Shown here: positions 50,517-61,923 of the stretch, one piece after another
How the letters are laid out: each line of letters opens with the position of its first letter
How positions within the stretch are numbered: position 1 is the first letter of the stretch
NCBI RefSeq assembly: GCF_003473485.1
Contig: NC_053045.1
Coordinates: 60,616,494-60,680,493, forward strand
Length of the DNA stretch: 64,000 nt
Source: Medicago truncatula
Taxonomy: Eukaryota > Streptophyta > Magnoliopsida > Fabales > Fabaceae
Reading direction: 5' to 3'
Notes under the pieces: generated by a model
What the model was told of the DNA's origin: nothing
The model's input: only the letters and a program-made list of their open reading frames with translations
The model's database searches: none
Made by a program: the position numbers and the translations under genes

Positions 50517-52029
50517 TATATAATGGTAATAAAAGTTAATAATGACAAAAATTAAATATAAGATGGGTTGATGGCCATCTCTAAAATCTACCAAAAGTTA
50601 ATTGGTTCAAAAGCAATGTAACATTAGTGCTAGTTTATTTGCTCCAACTACTACAAAAAGATACAAAAACATATCTTGATTTGGTGCTTATGAACAATTG
50701 AGTTTATCAAAGGGAATGCAACATTGGATCTTTCATTGAAATATTCTAGCAACTTCCTCTTTTATTGCCTTGCTTTATGGAAATTCTCCATTGATACAAA
50801 ATTAATTGGAAACTAAGACTCTGTCATAAACAATGATCATTAGAGTTCAATATAAAATGAAGCTAAGTAATAAGAGTTTCCTGAGTACATAATACTAAGT
50901 TGTTACAAAAAGCCACAATCTCCTAGAATGAGCTGCAATGGAAAATTAATAAAGGTTGGACTTTCAGAACAATTTATCGTACTCTTAGGCCCACAATTCA
51001 TAAGAAAAGGATGAACCTTCAGAATGAAAAAATTACAGAAGTTCCAGACTGGCATGAGGCGCTGTTCACTGAGCTTCCGTATCTCATCTTCATAAAATTG
51101 TACACGCCTATCCACTGTATTTCTGATGCATTCCATTATCTTCGATTCCAGATCTTCCCAAAAATGTGCTTCAGGGAAATGCATATCATATTTGCAGCAT
51201 CTAAATAAGGATAACACATTGTTAAAAGCATTAAAAGGGAAGAAAAGCAAGCTTTATCAAAAATCAACAACTATGCAATTAAAGTAGACATATTGGAATG
51301 AATGAGAAGGAAAATTATGAAAAACCACTCTTTTTTTACTCGTGACTGCATCAATAATTGATTCAAGAACACCATTAATAACACAGATTCAACAATTATA
51401 AAAGCATGTTTATACCAATGGATTGTTATCAGCCAACTTAGAAACATCCCCCACATAGTCGGCTTCCTCTTCATCATTTCCGAGCTGAGATAAACAGAAA
51501 CACAGTAATTTAAATATGTAATATAACATAATATAACATAGTTGTCATTATACGAATTAAACATAATCTGATTGACATCCAAATTTTATATTACATCGAT
51601 TCCATGTTGAGATATGAAGCGTTTGATGATATCATCGTCAGCAATCACTTTCTTAATGCAATTAAGGAATTCAAAATTAAATTGAGTTAAAAAGAAAATG
51701 TTTCAAAAAGGTAAAGTGGTGGTAGAGATTTGCAAATGAGCGGAAAAACAGTGAGAGAGGGAGTGCCTAACACGTTCCATTCCATTCTTACCTCAATCGA
51801 CGAAATTGAATCGTCATCGAAATGGAGAAGAAGGTGAAAGTGAAAAGATGAACAATTTTGGGAATGCCTGAACATTCAACACCTCCAATTTTTAGTAAAG
51901 AATGATTGACTCCATAAAGGTTCTAGGGGATGAAAGTGAAACTGAGAACTGAAATTCAGAGAAACGAAATTCAATTTCTATAGAAAGGGTAAAACGATTA
52001 CCTTGAGAGAAAATTCACAAAACCATTAC
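50517..52029 (-). pseudogene. Scrambled minus-strand exon-like blocks of unrecognised origin
   Basis: On the minus strand I see coding-looking blocks: about 51880-51790 (HFDDDSISSIE then a GTAAG donor), 51655-51595 (KVIADDDIIKRFISQHGID), 51488-51420 (LGNDEEEADYVGDVSKLADN) and 51213-51040 (CKYDMHFPEAHFWEDLESKI, MECIRNTVDRRVQFYEDEIR, KLSEQRLMPVWNFC). Some sit between AG and GT signals, but phases do not all join and the last block ends in unrelated sequence. I do not recognise the parent gene. Together with the ARM-gene 5' end just upstream this looks like a transposon-built mosaic. Confidence 0.45.
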
Positions 52030-52104
52030 CTTCACATGCCGCTTCAGTCCCTCCAAGGCTTCTTCCTTCTTCTCCGCCTCAGCTTCTGTCTCCACCTCCG
52101 CCAT
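52030..52104 (-). pseudogene. 5' exon fragment related to an ARM-repeat protein gene, copy 1
   Basis: Minus-strand ATG at 52104 opens MAEVETEAEAEKKEEALEGL then KRHVK and a GTAAT donor at 52029. The DNA here and its upstream leader to about 52165 (CGGAAAGCTTCTCCAA) nearly match copy 2 at 56002-56135, which continues into an armadillo-type REAATTVRMLAKEN. Copy 1 lacks that part and is followed by foreign exon-like blocks. Confidence 0.6.
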
Positions 52105-52497
52105 GTTCAGAAGATCGGAAAGCTTCTCCAATGTCACATTCAATTTTGAGGTTTGATTCGGTTGCCATTATCGTTGAAGGTGCTACAGCGACGGTGATTG
52201 TAACGGAAAAGTCGCAGCTGACGGCGTGGAAGGTGAGACGACGGAGGAAGGCAATGGAAAGGGAGTTTCAGAGACGGTAGTGGTGGGAGAATATTGGAAA
52301 GTGGAGTGAGAGTTTATTGGATTAGGAAAGGTGTGTATGTTACCAATGTAGTTGTGTGTTGAAATTGAAAGACTATGTTCATTGGAAACAGATGGATTGT
52401 GTGGTGATCAACACAGATGCATCTAACGGTCAGAACAATTTGGAGCCAAAACCATTAGAATTAGGGTTGACACAAATTGTTAGCAATGTTATTCATA

Positions 52498-52530
52498 CTA
52501 GTACGTCTACCCGTGCGGTAAAAAACGTAA
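52498..52530 (-). mobile_element. Second Helitron-like 3' end
   Basis: On the minus strand: ACCGCACGGGT, then AGACGTA and CTAG followed by host T. Same ACCCGTGC hallmark and CTAG end as the element at 48558, but the hairpin is short and degenerate. The element would extend to the right over the plastid fragment and ARM fragment copy 2; its 5' end was not found. Confidence 0.4.
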
Positions 52531-53371
52531 GTTGAATCAGTCAAAAATGGTAAATGTGGTAATTGTTTGTTTTTGCTAAAATATAATTTATGTAATATGG
52601 TAAATTTGGTGAATACATGTAATATAAGTTTGGTAATATCTGGTTTACTTCGCCACGGAATTGATAACACAACTCTTTGTTATAGAACAGTAACGGAATA
52701 TAATAACTTAAAACGACAGTTAATAATCCTGTAAATGTGGCTACGACAATATAGCATAACAACTTGGATTAAAAATTTAACACTTGAATTAGGCAAAAAA
52801 TTGCATTGATATCAAAGCAAGGAGAATTAGCGGTCAAGAATATTCTCATCAGTTAACTCAATAACAGTTTTCCAATGAATTTACCAAGACTGAAGCATAT
52901 AATATTGCAGCTATAGTTCCATCAAAATAAAATTTCAAAACATCAAATAAGTTCATATGTATATATTAAAACAACTTAAGGCGATCCAACAGACATGAAA
53001 GCCTGGACAGTCTTGAACACGCGACAACCGACCACATCTTGATGTCAAAAACATGAAACAGATGGCAAATACATATGCTATGCGGACAGTCTTGCAGATT
53101 GAATGGCATGAAAAAACCAGCATTAAGTTATCAATTCACCTGCAATACAGCAAATTATTTAAATGTGATGAAGGGTTACGGTGTCTACAACAACATACCC
53201 AAATAACCATAAAGATGCTTTACAATGACAAAATTGTGTACTATAAGCAAATTTCAGATATCTTGCAATATGAGATTGAATGCCATAACCATCCACTCTT
53301 TTTTTTATTAACTCTAACGGCGTACCTTTTGCATGATGGGTCAGCGAGAAAATGGGAACAGCGGCTCTTGC

Positions 53372-53582
53372 CAATTGATTTTGCGTAGCTTTATCGAGAT
53401 CAGAAGCAAATTGTGCAAAAGCTTCTAATTCTGCGAATTGTGCCAATTCCAATTTTAATTTACCAGCTACCTGTTTCATGGCTTTAATTTGAGCCGCCGA
53501 TCCAACTCTGGAAACGGAAATACCCACATTAATAGCTGGTCTGATTACAGCATTGAATAGATCGGCAGATAAAAATATTTGC
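53372..53582 (-). pseudogene. atpA: Plastid atpA fragment inserted in nuclear DNA
   Basis: About 70 codons match the chloroplast ATP synthase alpha subunit with no internal stop: [72 protein letters not shown]. At both ends the match stops abruptly (after QLAR the plastid gene would go on GQRLRELL; here it reads AAVPIF). One apparent change is V for G in NAVIRP. Surrounding DNA is nuclear repeat sequence, so this is a nuclear plastid-DNA insertion or a piece carried by the neighbouring transposon. Not functional. Confidence 0.93.
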
Positions 53583-54412
53583 TATAAACATTTACAAAAA
53601 TAATAAAAATTGGATGGAGCCAATTGAACCAAATGCCAAGACACAAATGATACTGAAGCAAAAATATTCGTAGTCTATAATTTCATATGTTAAATATAAT
53701 TACTCTATTCATAGAGCAATATTAGCGTTGTGATATCTAATATAAAATGTTGAAAGTTGAAAAGAATAGGATAGTTTAAGGGGAATGTGTCTTACATGAT
53801 AGGGGTATTGATGGACCAAGCAGCACCATTCTATGTTATCAGAATCGTTCACGGTGGTCTATTGATTCGTTAGGAGCTGCGGTGAGATGGCGGCTCAACC
53901 GCTTCCTGGTTTTGAACCCAAGTACCTCTTTTTTGTTGCTCAGCCCCACCATTCAACTTCATTTGGTTCCACTTTATGCTGTTAATAACAATTTTATAAG
54001 AAATTCAGAATAAATATATAAAATTTCATCTATAAGTTAGAAAACAATGTGAATTAGTCATATAAAATAATGATTTTGAATAGAGGAGGGATATATTGTC
54101 GCTGGTGCGCCAGAGACATTGGATTAATGTTGCTTAACTACATCATCTTGTCACCGGAAAATACATAATCAAACGTGGAGAAGAAATTTAACGCATAGAT
54201 GGAAGTCTCAATCTAAATCTCAGCTGTCAAAAACTGATCAATCTACAATTTTAAAGATACACTGTGCATGAAGTAAAAAGAAAGAAACACAGGAATTCAA
54301 GTCTCAAAATAAAGTTGTGTTTGAGCAGTGTGTATAATAATGGCCTGATTACACATAATTAGAAAAGAGTAATTCAATCGTACAGTGATAGTTTTGTAAG
54401 CAATTCAGTCTA

Positions 54413-54795
54413 ACCACTTAAAACGCATCTTTAAAGGAAAAATCATAGGAATTCAGATCCAATTTGAGCTGGGAACACATCCAGTAATATCATAGTGATA
54501 GAGTTTTAAGATTTTGACAGACATACATAAAGCGACAGAATTATTCAGGAATCTTAAAATTCCAAAGTTTTATTGATGTGTACATTCAAAGCTAAGCTAA
54601 ACTACCTTGGATAAAAAGAAGTTATAATGGGAAAGCTACCCCAAGGAACTGCATGTGGCGGAAACATGGCCTAAATGAGACTGGCATAAGATTGTATTAG
54701 TGAAATGAGGTTTTTCTTATAGAAAGTGAAATGAATTCACATACACTCTTATGATTTTTCCTTTAAAATGCGTTTTAAGTGGTTAGAATAATAAT
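54413..54795. mobile_element. Small inverted-repeat element
   Basis: CTAACCACTTAAAACGCAT followed by AAAGGAAAAATCATA at 54413-54452 is matched in inverse by TATGATTTTTCCTTTAAAAT and GCGTTTTAAGTGGTTAG at 54750-54788. About 0.38 kb, non-coding. MITE or captured inverted pair; no duplication established. Confidence 0.6.
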
Positions 54796-55859
54796 GCATC
54801 CTTTATTTTGCAACATCAAAGAGGCATCCATGAAGAATTTACAGATAATTAGACATTATACAATTACAGATCAGCCAATGACATGTTGGTATTAAGCATA
54901 AGTACAGTATTAATTTATACAGTTCTCAATTTGGTGATGCATTTTCAAGAGCATCAATTGCTTTACTCAATCAAATTACATATATAGAACTCAATCAAAT
55001 CTTAAGATAAAATCCTACAACAGCAAATCATTCTCTATTTTAAAATAAAGCAAATTAAATGGCAATAAACCTTACAACAATTTCTTAAAATAAATCAACC
55101 AAATAGAGAACTGTCCAAAAATCAAGAGCATGTTGGCATTAAGCTCATATCCAATTCATTGTATACACATGAATCATTACCATTAACAAAATCATACACA
55201 TCTATATAAAACTCTCACCTACATTTCAGATATCAAAGTCTACATGATATGGACACAGCTTCACCATTTTTTTTACATAGACAATTTGTAGTCATCTTCA
55301 ATATTCGTTGGCATCTCGCAAGAAGCAGTTATCCAGTCATAAATGTGATCACCAAACATAAAAAACATAAAGATTAAACAATTTCAAAATCCCAAATCAA
55401 AGTAACTCTATTCAGTAACCTTGTTAGAGAAAGTAATGAAATAGAAATTTTGGACTTGTTTGGTTGAAAGGGAGGCCACAACAGGGGAAACCCAAATATA
55501 TCAAACATTAGTGTTTCAAAATTTCTCTGAGTACCCTCTTACAGTAAAATCCTAGAAAACCAAATTGCACAATCATATTCAAAAACAATAAGGAGAAAAC
55601 CAAGGTTTCAATTGCTGGAAATAAAAATTGATATGTGAATAGGATAAAATAGCATTAAATTCAATGGCGCAACACAACACAACACAACAGGAAGAACAAA
55701 ACAAAAAACCCTAAAAAATTAGAAATGGTTAAAGGAAGAACAAAACAAACCTATCACTGGGATACCGTCGAAGAGGTGTTTGATTTTTCAACGGAGAGGA
55801 CATGGTGGGAATGGTGTGGTTGATTTCTGATTTGCAACAGGGGTGTTTCTGATTATGAT

Positions 55860-56135
55860 TCATCCAATCACGTGACCCTCCACATCCACATCTTCGTAAA
55901 CAAAAAGTACCTTAAGCCCAAAATTCTCCTTAGCGAGCATTCTCACGGTGGTCGCCGCTTCTCGCCGCTTCACCGAATCATCTTCCTCATGCAAATCCTT
56001 CTCATGCCGCTTCAGTTCCTCCGATGCTTCTTCCTTCTTCTCCGCCTCCGCACCTGTCTCCACCTCCGCCATGTTCAGAAGATCGGAAAGCTTCTCCAAT
56101 TTCACATTCGGTTTCGAGATTTGATTCGGTTTCAC
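55860..56135 (-). pseudogene. ARM-repeat protein gene 5' fragment, copy 2
   Basis: A frame open through 91 codons on the minus strand includes the start MAEVETGAEAEKKEEASEEL at 56072, then KRHEKDLHEEDDSVKRREAA and TTVRMLAKEN, which match the beginning of plant armadillo-repeat proteins of the At4g31890/U-box-like type (normally followed by a -LAMLGAIPPL- repeat). Here it switches to FGLKVLFVYEDVDVEGHVIG and stops. So only the first 50 or so residues are retained. Upstream, a leader with TC-rich sequence and an alternative longer frame to 56298 is non-coding in character. Confidence 0.65.
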
Positions 56136-56299
56136 ATTCGCATTTGGGTACCAGAGAGAGTAGATGGGAAGGAAACGTGGATTGGGAAATTGAGAAGGGG
56201 AAAAAATGACAATAGAGAATGATTAAGATTTTTTTTTTTGAAGAAGAAGAAGAAGAGAGAAGGATGAATGATGGAAAGGGTTTCAAGGAAAGGAGCATT

Positions 56300-57971
56300 T
56301 TAGGATCTGTGTTACAATGCTTTCTTTTTCCAATGTTAAAAGATAGTGGAATGCATCATTGGAAATAGCTCATAATGGAAATGTGGGATTTGAATTTCAA
56401 ATTTTTGGAGTCAATTTTTTAGGTTTAGGGTTATGAGAATTGCTGTTCCCACATATGGTATGGCTGTGCCACACGAGTAAGTTACGGAAATGCCCTTCGG
56501 TAGTAAACTGCCGAAGTTTTTAGGAAATCGGCGGCAGTTAACTGCCGAGGAAAACCTCGGTAGTTAACTTTGATCATTCCTTTTTAGTGGGAATGACGTT
56601 TTGTTCTCTTTGATCATTCCTTTTTTTTTTTTTTGGTACAACTGATCACTCCTTTTTAGTGGTACATGTTTGGTTTTGCAGTGGCGAATGAATTAATTAA
56701 TTAATTTTGTAAAATTGATTTGAATGTAAATTGATTTATGTTTTAATGCGTTTCCATAAAACTAAGTTGAACAATAAATTTCAATGTAAAATTCATGTTA
56801 GACACAAGCTATAAATCAGAACTTCAAATTAAAATCAGTTGTGAAGCTACAATCAATTCTATTGTAGAGCAAACGAATACGTAAGCCTCAATTTTACACG
56901 TCCATAATCATTTATGGATACTTAAAACGTTGAACCAACCAAAATATAGGCTAGGATAATTGGTAATTAGAACATGTTTTGGTGTTTTGCCATGTGAAAT
57001 TGCTTCTAGGATAAGTAATCATTTTCAAGGTATGTCAGACACTAAAATATAGGCATCTCTCTCAGCCAAATTCAAACTCTAATTTGTCACGTTGTGAGAG
57101 TCTAACCTCTTTCATTGAGTCCATCTTCATAATTAAAGATATATCTAAACTTTGAAGTAATTAATTTGCATCTGCCAAATAAAATGGATTGATAATAACT
57201 TCAAATTTTCTGTGTGACAATGAGACATAACTTTGTTCAAATTAGAGAGAATCATACATTATTGTTAGGGTCATGTGTGGGTGCATGGAATCATAAGATT
57301 GGATTTTATGCAAAATCTTAAAGTATTAGGAGTTACTAGTCCTCTCACATATTACTCAACAACTAAATGTAGAACTTTACTCACATTTAATACACTAATA
57401 ATATCCTCATTGAGCGATCATCCATTCATGTGAGTATCATCCCTCTCAAACGGAAGTTTTTCATAACCTAGTTTGATACCACACTATTAGATTGTGAAAA
57501 ATTATGCAATCGTAACATTAGACTTTGATCAATTGGACAAGCGAGATTGTACATCATATTTTAATCGAAAACCTTAACATTTAGTATACATGTGTAGTTG
57601 GTAACATCTTTTCCATCTAATATCTATGATTTGGTTGGGCCGATGCGACCGCGACTCGAAAAAATAGAAAGGAAAAGAAGGTATAGGGCGGAGGCGGATA
57701 AGTTTGCATGTCTATTAGGTTGTTGGAGTGAGTTGGTATAGATTGTATCGACGATTCCAGATATTGGTTTCAAGTCTGACAGTACCCATAATCAACCGAC
57801 TAACCAAAAACCGATTTAACCGAAGTGTAATTAGTTTGAAATTGGGCCTTGATAGTCAATCGATTGAGCTTATTGGGATCAAATCCGACCCTATCTGACC
57901 GTTGTTCAGCCCTATCGAATAAAAAAACTCTTCTTGCTCGCTTATACATCAACAATTAAAATATAGTAGTA
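56300..57971. other. Intergenic DNA, no gene seen
   Basis: Contains a cluster of CGGCAGTTAACTGCCG-like palindromes at about 56496-56570, a T run near 56620 and otherwise unremarkable AT-rich DNA. Confidence 0.5.
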
Positions 57972-59139
57972 TGACACAAAAGTCTCCTGATAGATATTTT
58001 AGCAAGCGTACCAAATACTATCGAAGTAGTAAAAATATCGTTCCCACGAGGACTGTGTTAATCTCAATTTAGCAATAACGTTAATATCTAAGATGTGTAA
58101 ATTTCTTTTAGTTTGCCCTAGGCAGTAGTTTTGATTGCATAAAATTAAATAAACAGAATATAAAGATAGAGTTGGAAAGAATAAGAGAGAGATGAGATCA
58201 GGTCTTTCGAATCATCTATGTTCCCCTAATTGGTATACTGCACCTATTCTTATGAATGATTTTCTAATTCCACGATAGTTAACAAAATAGTCCTAATCAA
58301 TCCCTTGAGTTAGGACCCTCTTCTCAAACTACATCCCCTAATTCCTTAGGTGGTCTAATAATCTTTGAAGGTTTTAAGAGTGTTAACCTAATATCACTAA
58401 CAAACGATTATCCATTCCTAGACTAACCCTGTTTATTAGAACAATTCAATTCTGTCTAAGTAAAAAGCTATGGTCAATAGTCATTCATTCTCACTAAATC
58501 ATGTTTATATTTGATCAGGATATAAAAAGCATTCAGAACAATTGAATTGAATAAAAACTAGATTGTCATTCACAATAAATAGAGTTTCACAGCAACATGG
58601 TTCAATTAGGGTTACAAAGAATCATCTCAGACCTAATCTCTAAGAGATTTAGCTACTCATAATTGAGTTTACAAATAGCATAATCAATAGTGGAATTAAA
58701 ACATACATAAACTGATAGAAGGTTGAAGAAATCGCCCTCCTAGCCGTCTTTAGGTCTCAAAATCGCACTTTGCTCTCTCCAAATCGTAACCCCTGTCTTT
58801 GGAATAGACTTCAGCTTAAATAGGCACAGAATTTCGCCTAAAATCGTGCCACGATTTAAGTAAATCGTGCCACGATTCTCCTTGAATCGCAAATCACTGA
58901 ATTAGGGTTTCCTCAGATCGTGCCACGATTATGCCATCGTGACACGATTTCTTCAATGTCGAAGCTTGATTTTGGTCTTCTAAAATCGTGTCACGTTTTT
59001 ACCAAATCGTGACATGATTCTCTTCTTTGTATTTTCTTCAGTTTTCTACTCTTTTGCTGCATAAGTTGACTTGTGAACTCCAATTTGTGATCAAACTACA
59101 TATAAAAAGACTCTAAAAATAGCGAATGACGGGCTGTCA
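57972..59139 (-). mobile_element. LTR-like retrotransposon remnant with AATCGTG palindromes
   Basis: Bounded by TGACACAAAAG and GGGCTGTCA (TG...CA, TGACA/TGTCA inverted ends). Contains ATCGTTCCCACGAGGACTGT near 58038, a phrase I associate with plant LTR ends. No coding region, no second LTR, and the 5-bp flanks (TAGTA, TCATC) do not match, so solo LTR is only probable. Carries the palindromic array at 58842-59017. Confidence 0.5.
58842..59017. repeat. Array of AATCGTGNCACGATT palindromes
   Basis: At least six variants in 180 bp: AATCGTGCCACGATT (twice), ATCGTGCCACGATT, ATCGTGACACGATT, AATCGTGTCACG and AATCGTGACATGATT. Spacing is irregular. Confidence 0.85.
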
Positions 59140-59431
59140 TCATCTCCCCATATATTGTAATTAATTCAGCATGGACAAGGACAAGTCAATTTCCTCAGAT
59201 AGTATATTGGTGTGTGATCCCGATAATATAAATAGGCAATTTGCTAATTGCAGAGATCTGTCAGTCACGATTATCGGTTCATTTTAAGCGAAAAAATGAG
59301 TTTCGTTGTAGTTTCTGATTTCTGTCTATGTCAAAGAAAACTCATTATGAATTGTCTCCATATTCATGTGTTCTCTGTCCCTTGTGCTGTATTGAAAGCT
59401 AAAGATAACCAAAACAACCCATTTCTTTTAC

Positions 59432-59787
59432 GATGAGGTTTAGCATGGGAAAACTACTTTTTTCCCACCATGGGAAAGTTTGTTTTTGACCAGCAGATCA
59501 AACCAAGAACGCATCTTTATTATACTCCCTCATCACTAGATTTTCTTCTTTTGTCTTCAACCTCACAACCATCAACCAAGACGGTTATTATTCCCAAGGC
59601 TAATTTTTTTTTAATTTAGCCTTGGGAATAATAACCATCTTGGTTGATGGTTGTGAGGTTGAAGACAAAAGAAGAAAATCTAATGATGAGGGAGTATAAC
59701 AAGGATGTGTTCTTGGTTTGATCTACTGGTCAAAAACTAACTTTCCAACGGTGGGAAAAAAGTAGCTTTTCCATGTTAAACCTCACC
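59432..59787. mobile_element. Mutator-type MITE, GGTGAGGTTT family, copy 2: near-perfect hairpin
   Basis: The two halves pair almost end to end: GTTTAGCATGGGAAAACTAC with its partner near 59770, GATCAAACCAAGAACGCATC, TTTTCTTCTTTTGTCTTCAA, CCTCACAACCATCAACCAAG, GGTTATTATTCCCAAGGCTA. Arms are about 170 bp with only scattered mismatches; the turn is the T run near 59606. Flanks TTCTTTTAC (59423-59431) and TTTTTTTAC (59788-59796) match at 8 of 9. Ends as copy 1 at 18706. Confidence 0.92.
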
Positions 59788-59834
59788 TTTTTTTACTCTA
59801 CCTCTTAATTTATTTTTTCACATAAAAGAAAGTG

Positions 59835-60796
59835 GGTGACATTTAACATGGGAAAGGTGAATCTATTCCCACCATGAAAAAGTTCACTCTAGCCATTAGA
59901 TCAATTAATCTTATCATAGACTTCCAACACTGAATTATTTATTTTACATCTCCCACCACCATTCTCTCATCCCCACGATCAGCAACATCAAACACACCAC
60001 CAGCTGCTTCCACCCAACATCTCATCCCACTTCTAATTCCCATCTCTATCGTAGCTGTTGCACCTTTCCAACCCCTAAATTAATCATAGTTCTTCTAACT
60101 TTCCAACTCATATCTGTTTCGTATTTTTTAATTTCAATTTTTTGATTCAATAATTTCTATTTTCTCTTCAATTATTATGTTAATTCTGAGAATCAAAGCT
60201 TTTCATCAAGGAATTGCAGCTTGATACCAAGGTAGTCATAATTCACAACCTTGGTTAATTTTTTATCAAGGAATTGCAACTTTTCATCAAGGAATTGCAG
60301 ATTAATTTTTCTCGCCTGCAATTTTATAGGTGAAACAAAACAAGAAGTGAAGAGGATCAACGGCATAAAGAAATTAGAAATGGGTTTGCTTCGTTGGCCA
60401 TATTTCTAGACCAGATTCCAATATTCATTAATTCATTCATTCAAACATAGAACAACAAACTAATTGTGTCGTACTAGTTGTTATGCAATTCAAGAACAAA
60501 CTAAACACAAAAAAATAAAGAATTGTGGCGTACAAGTTGTCACCGAAATTAAGCATTCCAAAATTATATTTCAATTAATTAATCTAATTTCATTATCGTT
60601 ATGAATTTGTTACGAATCTTCATGCATGTTTGATGTTACTTGTGGTGGGGGAGGAGAGAATAGTGGTGAAAGATGTAAAAAAAATAATATAGTGTTGGAA
60701 GTCTATGATAAGATTGTGTTCTTCAATTCATCTAATGGTTAAAGTGAACTTTTTCATTGGTGGAAAAGGATTCCCCTTTCCATGTTAAATGCCACC
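59835..60796. mobile_element. Mutator-type MITE, GGTGAGGTTT family, copy 3
   Basis: Left end GGTGACATTTAACATGGGAA and, in complement, right end GGTGGCATTTAACATGGAAA, continuing AAAAAGTTCACT and CCATTAGAT on both sides. Further inside, CTTATCATAGACTTCCAACA pairs with the inverse near 60700. Flanks AAGAAAGTG (59826-59834) and AAGAAAATG (60797-60805) match at 8 of 9. Non-coding 962-bp element only 47 bp from copy 2. Confidence 0.88.
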
Positions 60797-61094
60797 AAGA
60801 AAATGTGCTTTTGCTGCTGTAATTTAACGGTGGATTAACGCAATAACACTCGAATTGTGCTTACGATTAAACCATAAGCTTTTTTTTTTTTTTTTTTTTT
60901 TTTTAAATTCTAAGCATTACGGGATTGTTTTATACGATTGAAGCCACCAGTTCACACCATGTTTAGAATATTCTGATATGAAACTTATTAGAATTTGAAT
61001 ATCATATTCTCACACCATAGCCTAGAGGCAATGTATTCATAAAAAAAAGACCAGAGGCAATGCTATTACATTGACATATATAGTATTTAATTTA

Positions 61095-61281
61095 GGATCA
61101 TGCTAACCTGTGTCTCTGGAGTATGGGTTAAACATACCATAAAAGGGAATTATTACCATAAAAGGAAACTGTTTTCGACTTTATTATCAATTAATTATTC
61201 AATTTCAGTGCATTAACTACTATATAATTTCCTTTTTCATATTCTTAACCAGTGTCCTGGAGGCACCGGTTAACATTTCCC
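61095..61281. mobile_element. Short MITE, about 190 bp
   Basis: Left GGATCATGCTAACCTGTGTC and TCTGGAGTATGGGTTAA against the complement of the right end GGGAAATGTTAACCGGTGCC and TCCAGGACACTGGTTAA. Non-coding interior. Confidence 0.7.
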
Positions 61282-61558
61282 TTTAATTTATAGACATTGT
61301 CACTCAATCATAATCATTAAATTATTAAAATCATTTGACTATTATTGTAACTAACATTAAATTAAAGTTTCACATTATAACTAACTGTGGTGCAGTGAGG
61401 ATGACTAAAAATTAAAATGCAACAATAAGATGTCATTCTTTGGCAAAGAGAAAATGCTAACGTAATTATAGTAGATACATTATTGCGAATAAACACGTAT
61501 AACTATTTAATAACGTTCATTCTATCACAAGTTTATAGCGGTTTTTACAAATTTATAA

Positions 61559-61923
61559 GGCCTGTTTGATTGGGTTTTGATTTTTAGTTTTTAAATACTT
61601 AATTGAAAATTAGTTTTAAAAAACTATCTTTAAGAAAACAATAAAAAAGAAATACTGTTTGTCAATTTTTATAAAACTTGTTGCTATATTTATAAAATTG
61701 CCATTAATGAAATTTGTCACAATTTTCGGTGTTATTTAGACTGAAAACCAAAAACAGAAAAGCAAAACACGTTTTTGGTGTTTCCATTTTTCAATTTTAA
61801 AAAAGAGAAAAAGAAGAACAGTTTTTAAAACTATCAATTACAAAAGAGTAATCAAACAAGTTTTATTCTTTTCTAATTTTCAAAAACTAAAAAACTGTTT
61901 TCAAAAAGGGAATCAAACAGGCC
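61559..61923. mobile_element. GGCCTGTTTGATT-type MITE (hAT-like)
   Basis: Starts GGCCTGTTTGATTGGGTTTT and ends AATCAAACAGGCC; interior words such as ATTTTTAGTTTTT and AAAAACTAAAAAACTG also pair. Termini of this kind occur in hAT-type MITEs; the 8-bp duplication is not evident, so the superfamily is tentative. Confidence 0.7.

Noticed and set aside
53159-53527. Functional atpA-like nuclear gene
   Set aside because: Only about 70 codons match, both ends break off abruptly into unrelated sequence and no start or targeting signal exists.
56002-56298. 98-codon serine-rich minus-strand ORF as a gene
   Set aside because: It is the leader of the ARM-gene fragment read in a different frame.
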